Below, in pieces: positions 43,094 to 53,788 of a stretch of DNA of 64,000 bases. How positions within the stretch are numbered: the stretch's first letter is position 1; every line of letters starts with the position of its first letter. The stretch spans positions 1 to 64,000 of the forward strand of contig NZ_LMCM01000011.1 of NCBI RefSeq assembly GCF_001426245.1. Reading direction: 5' to 3'. The position numbers and the translations under genes were made by a program. The notes beneath the pieces are model-generated. The model had not been told where the DNA came from. It made no database searches and was given only the letters and a program-made list of their open reading frames with translations. The stretch comes from Phycicoccus sp. Root101. Lineage in GTDB: Bacteria; Actinomycetota; Actinomycetes; Actinomycetales; Dermatophilaceae.

Positions 43094-44155
43094 TCAGCGC
43101 GAGGGGGGCGGACCGAGCAGCAGCCCGCGCCACCCGCCGCGGGCATGGTGCACCGGTCGGCCGTCGCGGCGCGACACCTGTCCGCCGGCCCACTCGGCAT
43201 CGGAGTGCAGTGGGCCGAGGACGTCGCGGTCGACGTCGGGCACCCGGTCCGCGGGGACGAGCAGGGCCCGTTCGAGGGCCGTGTCGACCCCGGTGAGCCG
43301 GTGGCCGGGCGGCAGCAGCTCGCGGCGGAAGTCGTCCTCCCGGCAGACCATGTCGTGGTGCAGGCTCTCGACGAGGGTCTGCACCGTCGACGCCGGCGCC
43401 GCCGTGAGCACCGGCGCCAGCCGTGACACCAGGGCCGTCGGCAGCATCGGCACGGTCACCTGGACCCGCGTGAGTCCGGCGAGCCGGGCGTAGCGTCGCA
43501 GCAACCCGGCATACGCCAAGGGCTCTCCGCTGCCCACGTCGTAGGCGCGACTGGTCGCGGGGGCACCGAGGGCGCCCACGAGGGCGGCCACCACGTCGGT
43601 CACGGCCACGGGCTCGACACGGCTGCTGCGCATCCACGTCGGGAGCACCTGGAGGGGAAGCCGTTCGCTGATCTGGCGCATCACCTCGAAGGAGGTGGAC
43701 CCGCTCCCGACGACCATGGCCGCCCGCAGCGCCAGCGTCGGCACCCCCGAGTCGGTGAGGACCTCCTCGACCTCGAGGCGCGAGCGGAGGTGCGGCGACA
43801 GGTCCTCGTCCGGGAGGTCGGGCACGAGGCCACCGAGGTAGACGATTCGACCGACCCCGGCGCGGACCGCGGCATGGGCGGCGTTGTAGGCACCCTCGCG
43901 GTCGGTGGTCGCGAAGTCGTCGCCTCCGAGGCCGTGGATCAGGTAGAACAGCGCGTCCGCGCCGGCCACCGCCGCCCGGGCGGAGGCCCGGTCGAGCACG
44001 TCCATCTGCACGACGGTGACCCGGTCGGCCCACCAGAAGCGCTCGGCGGACGCGGCCCGGGTGAACGTCGCCGTGACCTCGTGGCCCGCCTCGAGGAGGG
44101 CCGGGACGAGGCGGCTGCCGATGTACCCGCCCGCACCGGTGACGACGACGCGCAC
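43094..44155 (-). CDS. NAD(P)-binding SDR/NmrA-like protein
   Basis: The protein has 353 residues from the GTG at 44155, which has GGGAGG 5 bp upstream; a GTG six bases earlier abuts that site. The glycine-rich Rossmann motif is VVVTGAGGYIGSRLVPALLEAGHEV. Later segments GRIVYLGGLVPDLP, ALRAAMVVGSGSTSFEVMRQISERLPL and RVEPVAVTDVVAALVGAL parallel the SDR half of the TspO fusion at 32755-34176 almost block by block. It is therefore a single-domain paralogue, with a short unrelated C-terminal tail in place of TspO. The substrate is unknown. Confidence 0.85.
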   Translation of the reverse strand: MRVVVTGAGGYIGSRLVPALLEAGHEVTATFTRAASAERFWWADRVTVVQMDVLDRASARAAVAGADALFYLIHGLGGDDFATTDREGAYNAAHAAVRAGVGRIVYLGGLVPDLPDEDLSPHLRSRLEVEEVLTDSGVPTLALRAAMVVGSGSTSFEVMRQISERLPLQVLPTWMRSSRVEPVAVTDVVAALVGALGAPATSRAYDVGSGEPLAYAGLLRRYARLAGLTRVQVTVPMLPTALVSRLAPVLTAAPASTVQTLVESLHHDMVCREDDFRRELLPPGHRLTGVDTALERALLVPADRVPDVDRDVLGPLHSDAEWAGGQVSRRDGRPVHHARGGWRGLLLGPPPSR

Positions 44156-44247
44156 GAACACCTCCCGACCGGTCGGCGCCGACCGCGCCGTACTGCTGCG
44201 AACCTACCCGCGGCCGCCGGACGGCGCCCACGCGGGCAGCGACCGTC

Positions 44248-45336
44248 TCAGTCCGTGCCGCCGTCCACGCCGAGCCGCTTCGCCTGCTGGAACGTCGAGA
44301 TCATCGCGATGGTCGACTCTGCACCCTGGTCCGCGTGGCCGACGCGTCCGGCGAGCGCACCGCACCCACCGCCGCTGTCGCGGTCGTGCAGGACGGTCCC
44401 GGCGTCGTTCGCGCCCTCGAACCATGCCGAGCAGCGGCCGACCGCGGCACTCCACCGGGGGTCGGCCGTGACGTCGAAGGCCCGCGCACACGCGTCGGCC
44501 AGGGCCGCCACGTCCACCGGCTGCTGGTCGAAGGGCGTCCGGGCCTCACCGATCCCCCACCCGCTGGCGGGGCAGACCGACACGAGGCCGTCGGTGGTCT
44601 CGGTCTCGACCAGCCAGCTCAGCATCGCCAGCCCCTCGGTGAGCCACTTCCACACGCCCAGCAGCGAACCCGCCGCCAGCAGGGTCTCGGCCAGGGCGGC
44701 ATTGGCGTAGCTCAGTCGCGGCTCGGGCCAGTGCCATCCCTCGGCCGGTGTCGGTCGACGGCCGAGCAGCGGGTCGGGCGGGGCGATCAGGGTGGCGGCG
44801 TCGGACAGCAGCTCCCGCGCGACCACGTCCCGTGGCCGCACGGCGAGAACCTCCGCGGCACCCAGGCCGGCGAACGCCATCGAGCGCGTCGAGGGCGACC
44901 GCAGGGCGGCGCCCTTGGTGAACGCCTCGAGGGCTCGCCAGTCGGACAGCTCGGGCGCGCGAGCGACCCCCGTGCCGAGCGCCCAGAGGGCGCGCCCCCA
45001 CCCGTCATCGACCGCCGCGGCGTCCGACCAGGAGCCGTCCACGGCCCGGCGGTTGCGGAAGGCGCCGTCGTCGGCCTGGGCGTCGAGGACGTAGGAGAGG
45101 TAGGTCGTCGCGAGCTCGGTGAGGGCGGCGGAGCCCTCCGGCTCCCTGGCCGTCACGACGAACGCCCGTGCCACGTCGTCCACGCAGTACCCGCCCTCGC
45201 GGACGGGGACCGTCAGGACGGCTCCCTCGAAGACGCCGATGTCGTCGGTGAGGTGGGCCAGGTGCTGGAAGGAGACCCCTCCCGGCGCAGTGTCGGCCGG
45301 GGAGGACGGGCTGAGGACCCGGTGGGACACGGACAT
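44248..45336 (-). CDS. Alpha/alpha-toroid (glycosidase-like) protein of unknown activity
   Basis: The protein has 362 residues and the ATG at 45336 has GGAAGG about 8 bp upstream. It starts with HLAHLTDDIGVFEGAVLTVP and GGYCVDDVARAFVV. These resemble the helical toroid domain often found fused to, or next to, GT4-type glycosyltransferases. Repeated helix pairs with Trp/Asp/Gly motifs run through the whole length (DDGWGRALWALGTG, EGWHWPEPRLSYANAAL). No glycosyltransferase domain is attached here. It may be a glycan-processing enzyme or carbohydrate-binding partner; I cannot say which. Confidence 0.65.
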   Translation of the reverse strand: MSVSHRVLSPSSPADTAPGGVSFQHLAHLTDDIGVFEGAVLTVPVREGGYCVDDVARAFVVTAREPEGSAALTELATTYLSYVLDAQADDGAFRNRRAVDGSWSDAAAVDDGWGRALWALGTGVARAPELSDWRALEAFTKGAALRSPSTRSMAFAGLGAAEVLAVRPRDVVARELLSDAATLIAPPDPLLGRRPTPAEGWHWPEPRLSYANAALAETLLAAGSLLGVWKWLTEGLAMLSWLVETETTDGLVSVCPASGWGIGEARTPFDQQPVDVAALADACARAFDVTADPRWSAAVGRCSAWFEGANDAGTVLHDRDSGGGCGALAGRVGHADQGAESTIAMISTFQQAKRLGVDGGTD

Positions 45337-45620
45337 GGGCGAACCTTCCTGGTTACCCCCGCGTCGCGAGCCGACGTGGAGCACCACCACCCATGAGGGG
45401 CGGCGACGTGCACGCACGGTGCGTTGTGGCCCTCGCGGAGTCGACACGCTCGGGCCTGCCGGACGACTTCGTCACGACGCGTCTCGTTTCCTGGGGAGAC
45501 GCCGAGACCTTGACGGTAACACCCGGGGCAAGCCCCTCCCCCAGGGAAACCGCGTGCAGCCCCCCGCCGCGCCGGTCAGGTCCGCAGCCGCACACCCCAG
45601 GCCGCGTCCCATCGCACCGG

Positions 45621-46205
45621 TCAGGCCGCGCGGATACCGCCCAGGACGATGCTCACGACGCGCTCCTGCTGCGCCGGGTCGAGCTCGCCCATCATCGTGC
45701 AGCCCCCCACGAGGCGCAGCAGGTCGGACGGTTCGACGTCCGTGCGGGCGACGCCGGCGGCCTGGGCGTTGCGGAGCACGGCCCCCGCCGCGTCGTTGAC
45801 GGCCTGGCGGGAGTGGGTGAGCAGCTCCGAGTCGCGGCCGACCGCGTCGACGAGCTCCTGGAACAGCGCCCGCTTGGTCGCCACGTAGTCCAGCAGCGCC
45901 CAGACCCACTTCTCCAGCGCGGGCCACGGCTCCTCACCCTCGATGAGCAGCTCGGCGCGGTCGCCGAGCGCGTCGACGTCCTCGCGGTAGACCGCCTCGA
46001 GCAGGGAGAGCCGGGTCGGGAAGCGCCGGTAGAGCGTGCCGATGCCGACCCCGGCCCGGCGGGCGATCTCCTCGAGCGAGGCGTCCGCGCCGGACTCGCG
46101 CAGGACCTCGCGAGCGGCCAGCAGGAGTCGCTCGAGGTTGCGCTGGGCATCGGCACGCATCGGCCGCTCCGCGGCGAGCTGACCGGCAGCGGGGGTCGGG
46201 ACCAC
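45621..46205 (-). CDS. TetR-family repressor of the adjacent MFS exporter
   Basis: This 194-residue regulator starts at GTG 46205 with GGAGG 10 bp upstream; an ATG at 46160 (MRADAQRN) is the alternative. The helix-turn-helix covers ASLEEIARRAGVGIGTLYRRFPTR. The C-terminal ligand domain is of the TetR_C type with WALLDYVATKRALFQELV. The gene is divergent from the MFS gene, and a perfect palindrome lies in the MFS promoter spacer. It probably represses the exporter and is released by an exported compound. Confidence 0.85.
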   Translation of the reverse strand: MVPTPAAGQLAAERPMRADAQRNLERLLLAAREVLRESGADASLEEIARRAGVGIGTLYRRFPTRLSLLEAVYREDVDALGDRAELLIEGEEPWPALEKWVWALLDYVATKRALFQELVDAVGRDSELLTHSRQAVNDAAGAVLRNAQAAGVARTDVEPSDLLRLVGGCTMMGELDPAQQERVVSIVLGGIRAA

Positions 46206-46234
46206 CTGACACGCACCTCCATCACGGGAATGAC

Positions 46235-46263
46235 TTGCAAAGCGGAGGCAGCCTCCGTATCGT
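46235..46263 (+). promoter_or_regulatory. MFS promoter with palindromic operator in its spacer
   Basis: TTGCAA (46235-46240) and TATCGT (46258-46263) are 17 bp apart. The spacer is ended by the palindrome CGGAGGC-A-GCCTCCG at 46243-46257. A second CCTCCG/CGGAGG pair extends to 46275. A repressor bound here would block RNA polymerase. The transcript leader would be about 50 nt with AAGGAG before the GTG at 46322. Confidence 0.65.
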
Positions 46264-46321
46264 CGTATCCGGAGGGACCTTCCACTTCTCCGACCATCGT
46301 ACCTGAAGGAGCACGACCATC

Positions 46322-47821
46322 GTGTCTGCCCAGACTGTTGCCGCTCCCGCGGCCACCCCCGCGTCGCCCACGGCGCGCGGCCCCCGTCGGCGCGTCTCCC
46401 CGACCGTCGTCCTCGGCGTCATCCTCACCGCCCAGCTCATGGTCGTGCTCGACGCCACCATCGTGAACGTCGCCCTGCCCCGGATGCAGACGGCGCTCGA
46501 CTTCACCCCCACCGGCCTGTCCTGGGTCCTGTCCGCCTACACCCTCGCCTTCGGGGGGCTCCTGCTCTTCGGTGCGCGGGCCGGCGACCTGTTCGGTCGG
46601 CGCCGGGTCTTCCTCACCGGTATGGCGCTGTTCGCCGCCGCGTCGTTCGCCGGCGGCTTCGCCACCACCGCCACCTGGCTCGTCGCCTCCCGGGCAGCCC
46701 AGGGCGTCGGGGCGGCCCTGGCCGCACCCGCGGTCCTCGCCCTGCTCATGTCGACCTTCCCCGAGGCCCGCGAGCGCACCCGCGCCCTCGGCCTGTTCAC
46801 CGGCGTCTCCATCGGCGGTGCCGCCATCGGGCTCATCGCAGGGGGCCTGCTCGTGCAGTGGTTCTCGTGGCGCTGGGTGATGTTCGTCAACGTGCCGATC
46901 GGCCTGGCCGTGATCGCCGCCGCCCTCCTCGTCGTCCCGGAGACCCCGAGGTCGACCGGGCGGATCGACGTCGCCGGTGCCCTCAGCTCGACCCTCGGCA
47001 TGACCGCCCTGGTCTACGCGTTCGTCCGTGCGGCCGAGGCCGGGTGGAGCGACACCGAGACGATCGCGTCGTTCGTGGCGGCAGCGGCGCTGCTCGTCCT
47101 GTTCGTCCTCGTCGAACGTCGCGCAGCACACCCCATCGTGCCGCTCGAGCTGTTCGCCAACCGCACTCGTGCCGGCTCGTACGCCGGACGCTTGCTCCTC
47201 GTCGCCGGGATCATGGGGACGTTCTTCTTCACGACCCTCTTCCTCCAGGACGTGCTCCACTACAGCCCGCTGCAGACCGGCCTGGGGTTCCTACCGCTGA
47301 CCGCTGCCCTGTTCCTCGCCTCCCAGCTGAGCGCTCGACGGTTCGTCGAGCAGTTCGGGCCGCGGCGCGTCATGGTGGTGGGGACGCTGCTCTCGACCAC
47401 CGCGCTGGCCCTGCTCAGCCGGATGTCGGAGACCAGCAGCTACTGGTCGATCCTCGTGCCCCTCGTCCTGCTCGGGCTCGGCAACGGCACCGCGTTCGTG
47501 CCGCTCACCGGCGCCTCGCTGCACGAGGTGGAGCCGCAGCACGCCGGAGCGGCCTCGGGCCTGGTCAACGTCACCCAGCAGGTCGGCGGGTCGCTCGGCC
47601 TGGCCCTGCTCGTGACCGTGTTCGGCACCGCCAGCCGGCACGCCGCGGCCGCTCCGAGCCATGGTCGCTCGGTGGTGGAGCAGTCCCAGCACGTCTTCGT
47701 CGCCGGGGCGTCCACCGCCCTGACCGTCGCCGCCGGGCTGCTGCTCCTGACCGTGGTGGTCGTGTCCCAGCTCCACCGCACCCCCCGCGCCGCCCGGGCC
47801 GAGGTCGCCCCCGCCGTGTGA
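46322..47821 (+). CDS. MFS drug/proton antiporter of the DHA2 (EmrB/QacA) type
   Basis: This cytoplasmic-membrane exporter has 499 residues and about 14 predicted membrane segments. Family motifs include LDATIVNVALPRMQTAL in the first helix region and GARAGDLFGRRRVFL in the loop after helix 2. WRWVMFVNVPIGL follows. The start is GTG with AAGGAG upstream. It is divergently paired with a TetR regulator. The substrates are unknown; the type usually exports hydrophobic or cationic drugs and dyes. Confidence 0.92.
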   Translation: MSAQTVAAPAATPASPTARGPRRRVSPTVVLGVILTAQLMVVLDATIVNVALPRMQTALDFTPTGLSWVLSAYTLAFGGLLLFGARAGDLFGRRRVFLTGMALFAAASFAGGFATTATWLVASRAAQGVGAALAAPAVLALLMSTFPEARERTRALGLFTGVSIGGAAIGLIAGGLLVQWFSWRWVMFVNVPIGLAVIAAALLVVPETPRSTGRIDVAGALSSTLGMTALVYAFVRAAEAGWSDTETIASFVAAAALLVLFVLVERRAAHPIVPLELFANRTRAGSYAGRLLLVAGIMGTFFFTTLFLQDVLHYSPLQTGLGFLPLTAALFLASQLSARRFVEQFGPRRVMVVGTLLSTTALALLSRMSETSSYWSILVPLVLLGLGNGTAFVPLTGASLHEVEPQHAGAASGLVNVTQQVGGSLGLALLVTVFGTASRHAAAAPSHGRSVVEQSQHVFVAGASTALTVAAGLLLLTVVVVSQLHRTPRAARAEVAPAV

Positions 47822-47892
47822 GGACCCGACCGTCGCAGCCGACCACGGGCGCGCGTCGCGCCAGCCATCGGCGCGCGGCGCGAAGGTGGACG

Positions 47893-47934
47893 ACGAAGGG
47901 CCTCCGTCAGCGATTGCTGTCGGAGGCCCTTCGT
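47893..47934. terminator. Long hairpin between MFS gene and tRNA-Tyr
   Basis: ACGAAGGGCCTCCG and CGGAGGCCCTTCGT form a perfect 14-bp stem, extended by an inner CAGC/GCTG. It lies between the plus-strand MFS gene and the minus-strand tRNA and can serve both. Confidence 0.88.
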
Positions 47935-47944
47935 TCGCACTGGG

Positions 47945-48025
47945 TGGCAGGTGAAGGATTCGAACCTTCGAAGCTTTCGCGATGGATTTACAGTCCACTC
48001 CCATTGGCCGCTCGGGCAACCTGCC
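47945..48025 (-). tRNA. trnY: tRNA-Tyr (anticodon GTA)
   Basis: This 81-nt tRNA with a long variable arm starts GGCAGGTTGCCCGAGCGG. The anticodon loop reads CTGTAAA, and the T-arm GAAGGTTCGAATCCTTC precedes ACCTGCC and discriminator A. The type II architecture and GTA anticodon are typical of bacterial tRNA-Tyr. CCA is not encoded. Confidence 0.95.
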
Positions 48026-48116
48026 TTGGTGCGCGTGGAAGAATAGCAAGGACAACCGCGATTGCTGAAACCGGCACCAGCTGCCCGTCAGCGGTGCCCA
48101 GGAAGGACACGCCCTC

Positions 48117-48617
48117 ATGGCCGACAGCTCGTTCGACATCGTCAGCAAGATCGACCACCAGGAGGTCGCCAACGCCCTCAACAGCGCCTCCCGTGAGGTG
48201 GCCACGCGCTACGACTTCAAGAACGTCGGCGCCTCCATCGAGGCCAGCGGCGAGGACAAGGTCGTCATCAAGGCCAACACCGAGGAGCGTGCCAACGCCG
48301 TCCTCGACGTCTTCCAGACCTGGCTGGTGAAGCGCAAGGTCTCGCTCAAGCACCTCGACGTCCCCGAGCGCGGACCGCAGCTCTCCGGCAAGGAGTACCG
48401 CCTCGAGCTCGGCCTCCAGGAGGGCATCTCCCAGGAGAACGCGAAGAAGATCGGCAAGATCATCCGCGACGAGGGGCCCAAGACGGTCAAGAGCCAGATC
48501 CAGGGCGACGAGCTGCGCGTCACCAGCAAGTCCCGTGACGACCTGCAGGCCGTCCAGGCGCTGCTCAAGGGCAAGGACGACCTGGACTTCGCGATCCAGT
48601 TCACCAACTACCGCTGA
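48117..48617 (+). CDS. YajQ-family nucleotide-binding protein
   Basis: This 166-residue cytoplasmic protein belongs to the YajQ/DUF520 family, some members of which bind cyclic di-GMP. It is full length and highly typical: [43 protein letters not shown] and [15 protein letters not shown]-like residues near the end ([16 protein letters not shown]). It is monocistronic, convergent with the kinase gene, and followed by a perfect 15-bp hairpin. Confidence 0.94.
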   Translation: MADSSFDIVSKIDHQEVANALNSASREVATRYDFKNVGASIEASGEDKVVIKANTEERANAVLDVFQTWLVKRKVSLKHLDVPERGPQLSGKEYRLELGLQEGISQENAKKIGKIIRDEGPKTVKSQIQGDELRVTSKSRDDLQAVQALLKGKDDLDFAIQFTNYR

Positions 48618-48638
48618 CCCACGCGGCCGGACAGGTAT

Positions 48639-48669
48639 GCCGCCGTGCCCGAGTCGGGCACGGCGGCAC
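48639..48669. terminator. 15-bp hairpin between yajQ-like gene and kinase gene
   Basis: TGCCGCCGTGCCCGA (48639-48653) and TCGGGCACGGCGGCA (48655-48669) are perfect complements around one base. It lies between convergent genes and probably terminates both. Confidence 0.88.
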
Positions 48670-48719
48670 ACGTCTGTCTGGGGGCACCTTCGCACCGGAG
48701 GGCGCGCACGGAGGTCGAG

Positions 48720-49670
48720 TCAGGCCTCCAGGGCCATGGTGGGGCCACCGAGGTCGGGGAACCGCAGCACCGAGCCGTCCGAGTCGGTGTCCGGGGAGTC
48801 GTCGTTCCAGCCGTCGAGGGCAATCGCGAGACCGAGCGCCAGCCCCGCCATCTCGTGGTCGCCGATGCCGACGCGGCTGGCCACCTCGCGGGCGTTGGAC
48901 GGACGGTCGCCCGGGTCCTTGGACAGGCAGTCGTTGACGAGGTCGGCGAGGTCCTTGGGCACGTCGTCGGGCAGCGGCGGGGGCGGCTCGTTGACGTGGC
49001 TGAGGGCCGTCGCGACCGGGGTTCCGCGGTCGAAGGGGCGCTGGCCCGTGAGCATCTCGTGCGCAACCACCCCGAGGGCGTAGAGGTCGCTCGCGCCGGT
49101 GGCCGCCTCGCCGAGCGCCTGCTCGGGGCTGATGTAGTGCGGCGTCCCGAGCATCTCGCCGGCGCGGGTGTGACCGGCCGCGTCGAGCGCCCGGGCGATC
49201 CCGAAGTCGGTGAGCTTCACCAGCCCGTCGGGACGGACGAGGATGTTGGCGGGCTTGACGTCGCGGTGGACGACGCGCGCCTCGTGGGCCACGCCCAGCG
49301 CGAGGGCTGCCTGCCCGAGCAGCGAACGCACCTCGGGCGGGGGCAGGGCGCCACGGCGGCGCAGCAGGAGCGAGAGCGGCTCGCCCTTGACCAGCTCCAT
49401 CACGAGGAAGGCCAGGCCGTCGTCCTCGCCGTAGTCGAAGAGGGTCGCGATGTTGGTGTGCAGCAGGGCCGCCGAGTGGACGGCCTCGTCGCGGAAGCGC
49501 TTGGCGAACAGCTCCTCGTGACCGGTGTCGGGCCGCATGACCTTGATGGCCACCGCCCGCTGGAGCACCTGGTCGGCGCCGGCCCAGACATCGGCCATGC
49601 CGCCGGAGGCGATGCGGGCCCCCAGGAGGTACCGGTCGCCGAGGACGAACCCCTCAGACAACCTGTTCAC
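48720..49670 (-). CDS. Serine/threonine protein kinase, soluble
   Basis: The protein is a Hanks-type kinase of 316 residues. I prefer the GTG at 49670 (read MNRLSEGFVLGDRYLL) because GGAG lies 8 bp upstream; an ATG at 49724 would add 18 residues. The Gly loop is IASGGMADV, the ATP Lys is in VAIKVM, the catalytic loop is HRDVKPANIL, then DFG and GTPHYISPEQALG. After the kinase domain only about 45 mostly acidic residues follow. There is no membrane helix or PASTA/sensor domain. It resembles the N-terminal part of PknA/PknB-type kinases. Substrates are unknown. Confidence 0.92.
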   Translation of the reverse strand: MNRLSEGFVLGDRYLLGARIASGGMADVWAGADQVLQRAVAIKVMRPDTGHEELFAKRFRDEAVHSAALLHTNIATLFDYGEDDGLAFLVMELVKGEPLSLLLRRRGALPPPEVRSLLGQAALALGVAHEARVVHRDVKPANILVRPDGLVKLTDFGIARALDAAGHTRAGEMLGTPHYISPEQALGEAATGASDLYALGVVAHEMLTGQRPFDRGTPVATALSHVNEPPPPLPDDVPKDLADLVNDCLSKDPGDRPSNAREVASRVGIGDHEMAGLALGLAIALDGWNDDSPDTDSDGSVLRFPDLGGPTMALEA

Positions 49671-49854
49671 GCTGCGAGCTCCACGAGGAGACCTCCGTCG
49701 ACCGAGGTGTACGTCGATTGACATCTCAAGAACCTCGCGACGTCAATGGTAGGCCCCATCCGGACAAACCGCGCGCCAAGGGAACGGGCCGGGCGACCCG
49801 CCTGACCTGCGACGACGCCGTCCATGGCACCGTCCGTCCCACCCGTCACACGGG

Positions 49855-52329
<2,475 letters not shown>

Positions 52330-52364
52330 GGGAGCGATTCAACCAGCACCGGCCCCCGAACAGA

Positions 52365-52400
52365 CCGAAGCCCCCGACCAGAGCTGGTCGGGGGCTTCGG
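52365..52400 (-). terminator. Strong hairpin terminator after cspA
   Basis: CCGAAGCCCCCGACCA (52365-52380) and TGGTCGGGGGCTTCGG (52385-52400) form a perfect 16-bp stem with a GAGC loop. It lies 23 bp after the cspA stop and before pepN on the same strand. Confidence 0.9.
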
Positions 52401-52423
52401 TGGAGTTCACCGGTTGCGGTGGC

Positions 52424-52627
52424 TCAGATGACGCGGACCTTCTCGGCCTGCGGGCCCTTGGGGCCCTGCGTGATGTCGAACTCCACGCGCTGTGCCTCGT
52501 CGAGCGAGCGGTAGCCGCTGGACTCGATCGCGCTGTAGTGCACGAAGACGTCGGGGCCGCCGCCGTCCTGCTCCACGAAGCCGAAGCCCTTCTCAGCGTT
52601 GAACCACTTGACAGTTCCCTGTGCCAT
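52424..52627 (-). CDS. cspA: Cold-shock protein
   Basis: This 67-residue OB-fold protein binds single-stranded RNA/DNA and acts as RNA chaperone. RNP1 is KGFGFV and RNP2 is VFVHYSAI. The family-typical C-terminus is [10 protein letters not shown]. The ATG at 52627 begins [21 protein letters not shown] rho-independent-type terminator with six Ts lies about 90 nt upstream inside the leader, so expression may be attenuated. A strong terminator follows. Confidence 0.97.
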   Translation of the reverse strand: MAQGTVKWFNAEKGFGFVEQDGGGPDVFVHYSAIESSGYRSLDEAQRVEFDITQGPKGPQAEKVRVI

Positions 52628-52716
52628 GGGATTTCTCGTTCCTGTTGGCCGAGGTGGGTCGCGGACGCGACTCACCAGCTGCGCACACCACCACGACACG
52701 GAACAAGCCGCTGAAG

Positions 52717-52783
52717 AAAAAAGGCCCGCACACTGGCGGGCCCACTCAGACGAGGAACTGCAACTGCAACTGCGCCAACCATA
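52717..52783 (-). promoter_or_regulatory. cspA leader: possible promoter, AACTGC repeats and intrinsic terminator
   Basis: On the minus strand TATGGT (52783-52778) is a possible -10. Three AACTGC units (plus-strand 52756-52773) span the likely start. The stem GGCCCGC/GCGGGCC (52742-52736 and 52729-52723) with a 6-base loop is followed by TTTTTT (52722-52717). This is the only terminator in the window with a real T run, and it lies upstream of cspA, not after a gene. The htpX transcript already has its own hairpin at 52834-52868. Confidence 0.6.
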
Positions 52784-52833
52784 CCGTGCCGGAGCCGTTT
52801 GCCGAAACCACCCCCGGCCGGCCTGTCGCAGGA

Positions 52834-52868
52834 CCCGTCGGACGCACCCTCGGGGTGCGTCCGACGGG
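52834..52868 (-). terminator. 15-bp hairpin terminator after htpX
   Basis: CCCGTCGGACGCACC (52834-52848) and GGTGCGTCCGACGGG (52854-52868) are perfect complements with a 5-base loop. It starts 5 bp after the htpX stop. Confidence 0.88.
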
Positions 52869-52873
52869 CACCC

Positions 52874-53749
52874 TCAGCTCTGGCGGAAGCCGTAGGCCTG
52901 CTGCTCGAGGCGGGCGATCCGCTCCGCCATCGGCGGGTGCGTCGAGAAGAACCGCGACACGTCCTGAGGCCGGAACGGGTTGGCGATCATCATGTGGCTG
53001 GAGTTCTGGATCGCCGGGGTCGGCTGCAGGGGGGCGCGGGCGACGCCGGTCTCGAGCTTGCGCAGGGCCGACGCGAGGGCGAGCGGGTCGCCGGTCAGCT
53101 TCGCGCCGTCCTCGTCCGCGTCGTACTCGCGGGTGCGGCTGATCGCCATCTGGATCATCATCGCGGCGAAGGGTGCCAGCAGCGCCATGGCCAGCAGGGC
53201 AAAGGGGTTCGGGCGGTCCTCGTCGTTGCCGCCACCGCCGAACATGCTCGTGAACATGAGCATCTGGGCCACGGACGTGATGACACCGGCGATCGCGGCA
53301 GCGACCGAGCCGGTGAGGATGTCGCGGTTGTACACGTGCATCAGCTCATGGCCGAGCACGCCGCGCAGCTCGCGCTCGTCGAGCAGGCCGAGGATGCCCT
53401 CGGTGCAGCAGACGGCGGCGTTCTCGGGGTTGCGTCCGGTGGCGAAGGCGTTGGGCGCCGAGGTCGGGCTGACGTAGAGGCGGGGCATCGGCTTGCCGGC
53501 GGCGGTCGACAGCTCCCGGACGATCCGGTACATCGCGGGCGCCTGGGCCTCGCTGACCGGGTAGGCGTGCATGGCCCTGATGGCGAGCTTGTCGGAGTTC
53601 CAGTAGCCGTAGGCCGTCATCCCGACACCGAGGAGGGCGAACAGCCAGATGTACCGGCCGCTGCCGATGACGGAGCCCATGGCCAGCAGCACGGCGAAGA
53701 TCCCGCCGAACAGGGCCGCGGTCTTGAGTCCGTTGAAGTGGTTGTGCAT
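52874..53749 (-). CDS. htpX: Membrane zinc metalloprotease HtpX
   Basis: HtpX is a quality-control protease of the cytoplasmic membrane. The protein has 291 residues. Two N-terminal helices are followed by the zinc site [11 protein letters not shown], with the third ligand in [17 protein letters not shown]. Two more membrane segments lie in between ([37 protein letters not shown]). The C-terminus has [16 protein letters not shown]. It lies upstream of cspA, with nuoN 39 bp further upstream on the same strand. Confidence 0.96.
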   Translation of the reverse strand: MHNHFNGLKTAALFGGIFAVLLAMGSVIGSGRYIWLFALLGVGMTAYGYWNSDKLAIRAMHAYPVSEAQAPAMYRIVRELSTAAGKPMPRLYVSPTSAPNAFATGRNPENAAVCCTEGILGLLDERELRGVLGHELMHVYNRDILTGSVAAAIAGVITSVAQMLMFTSMFGGGGNDEDRPNPFALLAMALLAPFAAMMIQMAISRTREYDADEDGAKLTGDPLALASALRKLETGVARAPLQPTPAIQNSSHMMIANPFRPQDVSRFFSTHPPMAERIARLEQQAYGFRQS

Positions 53750-53788
53750 GTCAGCCTCAACGCTCCCTCAGGTTCGGGCGTTCCCTGG

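Noticed and set aside
45337-45620. A riboswitch or small gene upstream of the alpha/alpha-toroid gene
   Set aside because: I see only a small GCGTCTC/GAGACGC stem at 45479-45502 and no conserved riboswitch core or convincing coding frame.
47945-48025. A tRNA-associated integration site
   Set aside because: No integrase, no repeated tRNA 3' end and no change in base composition is seen near the tRNA genes.
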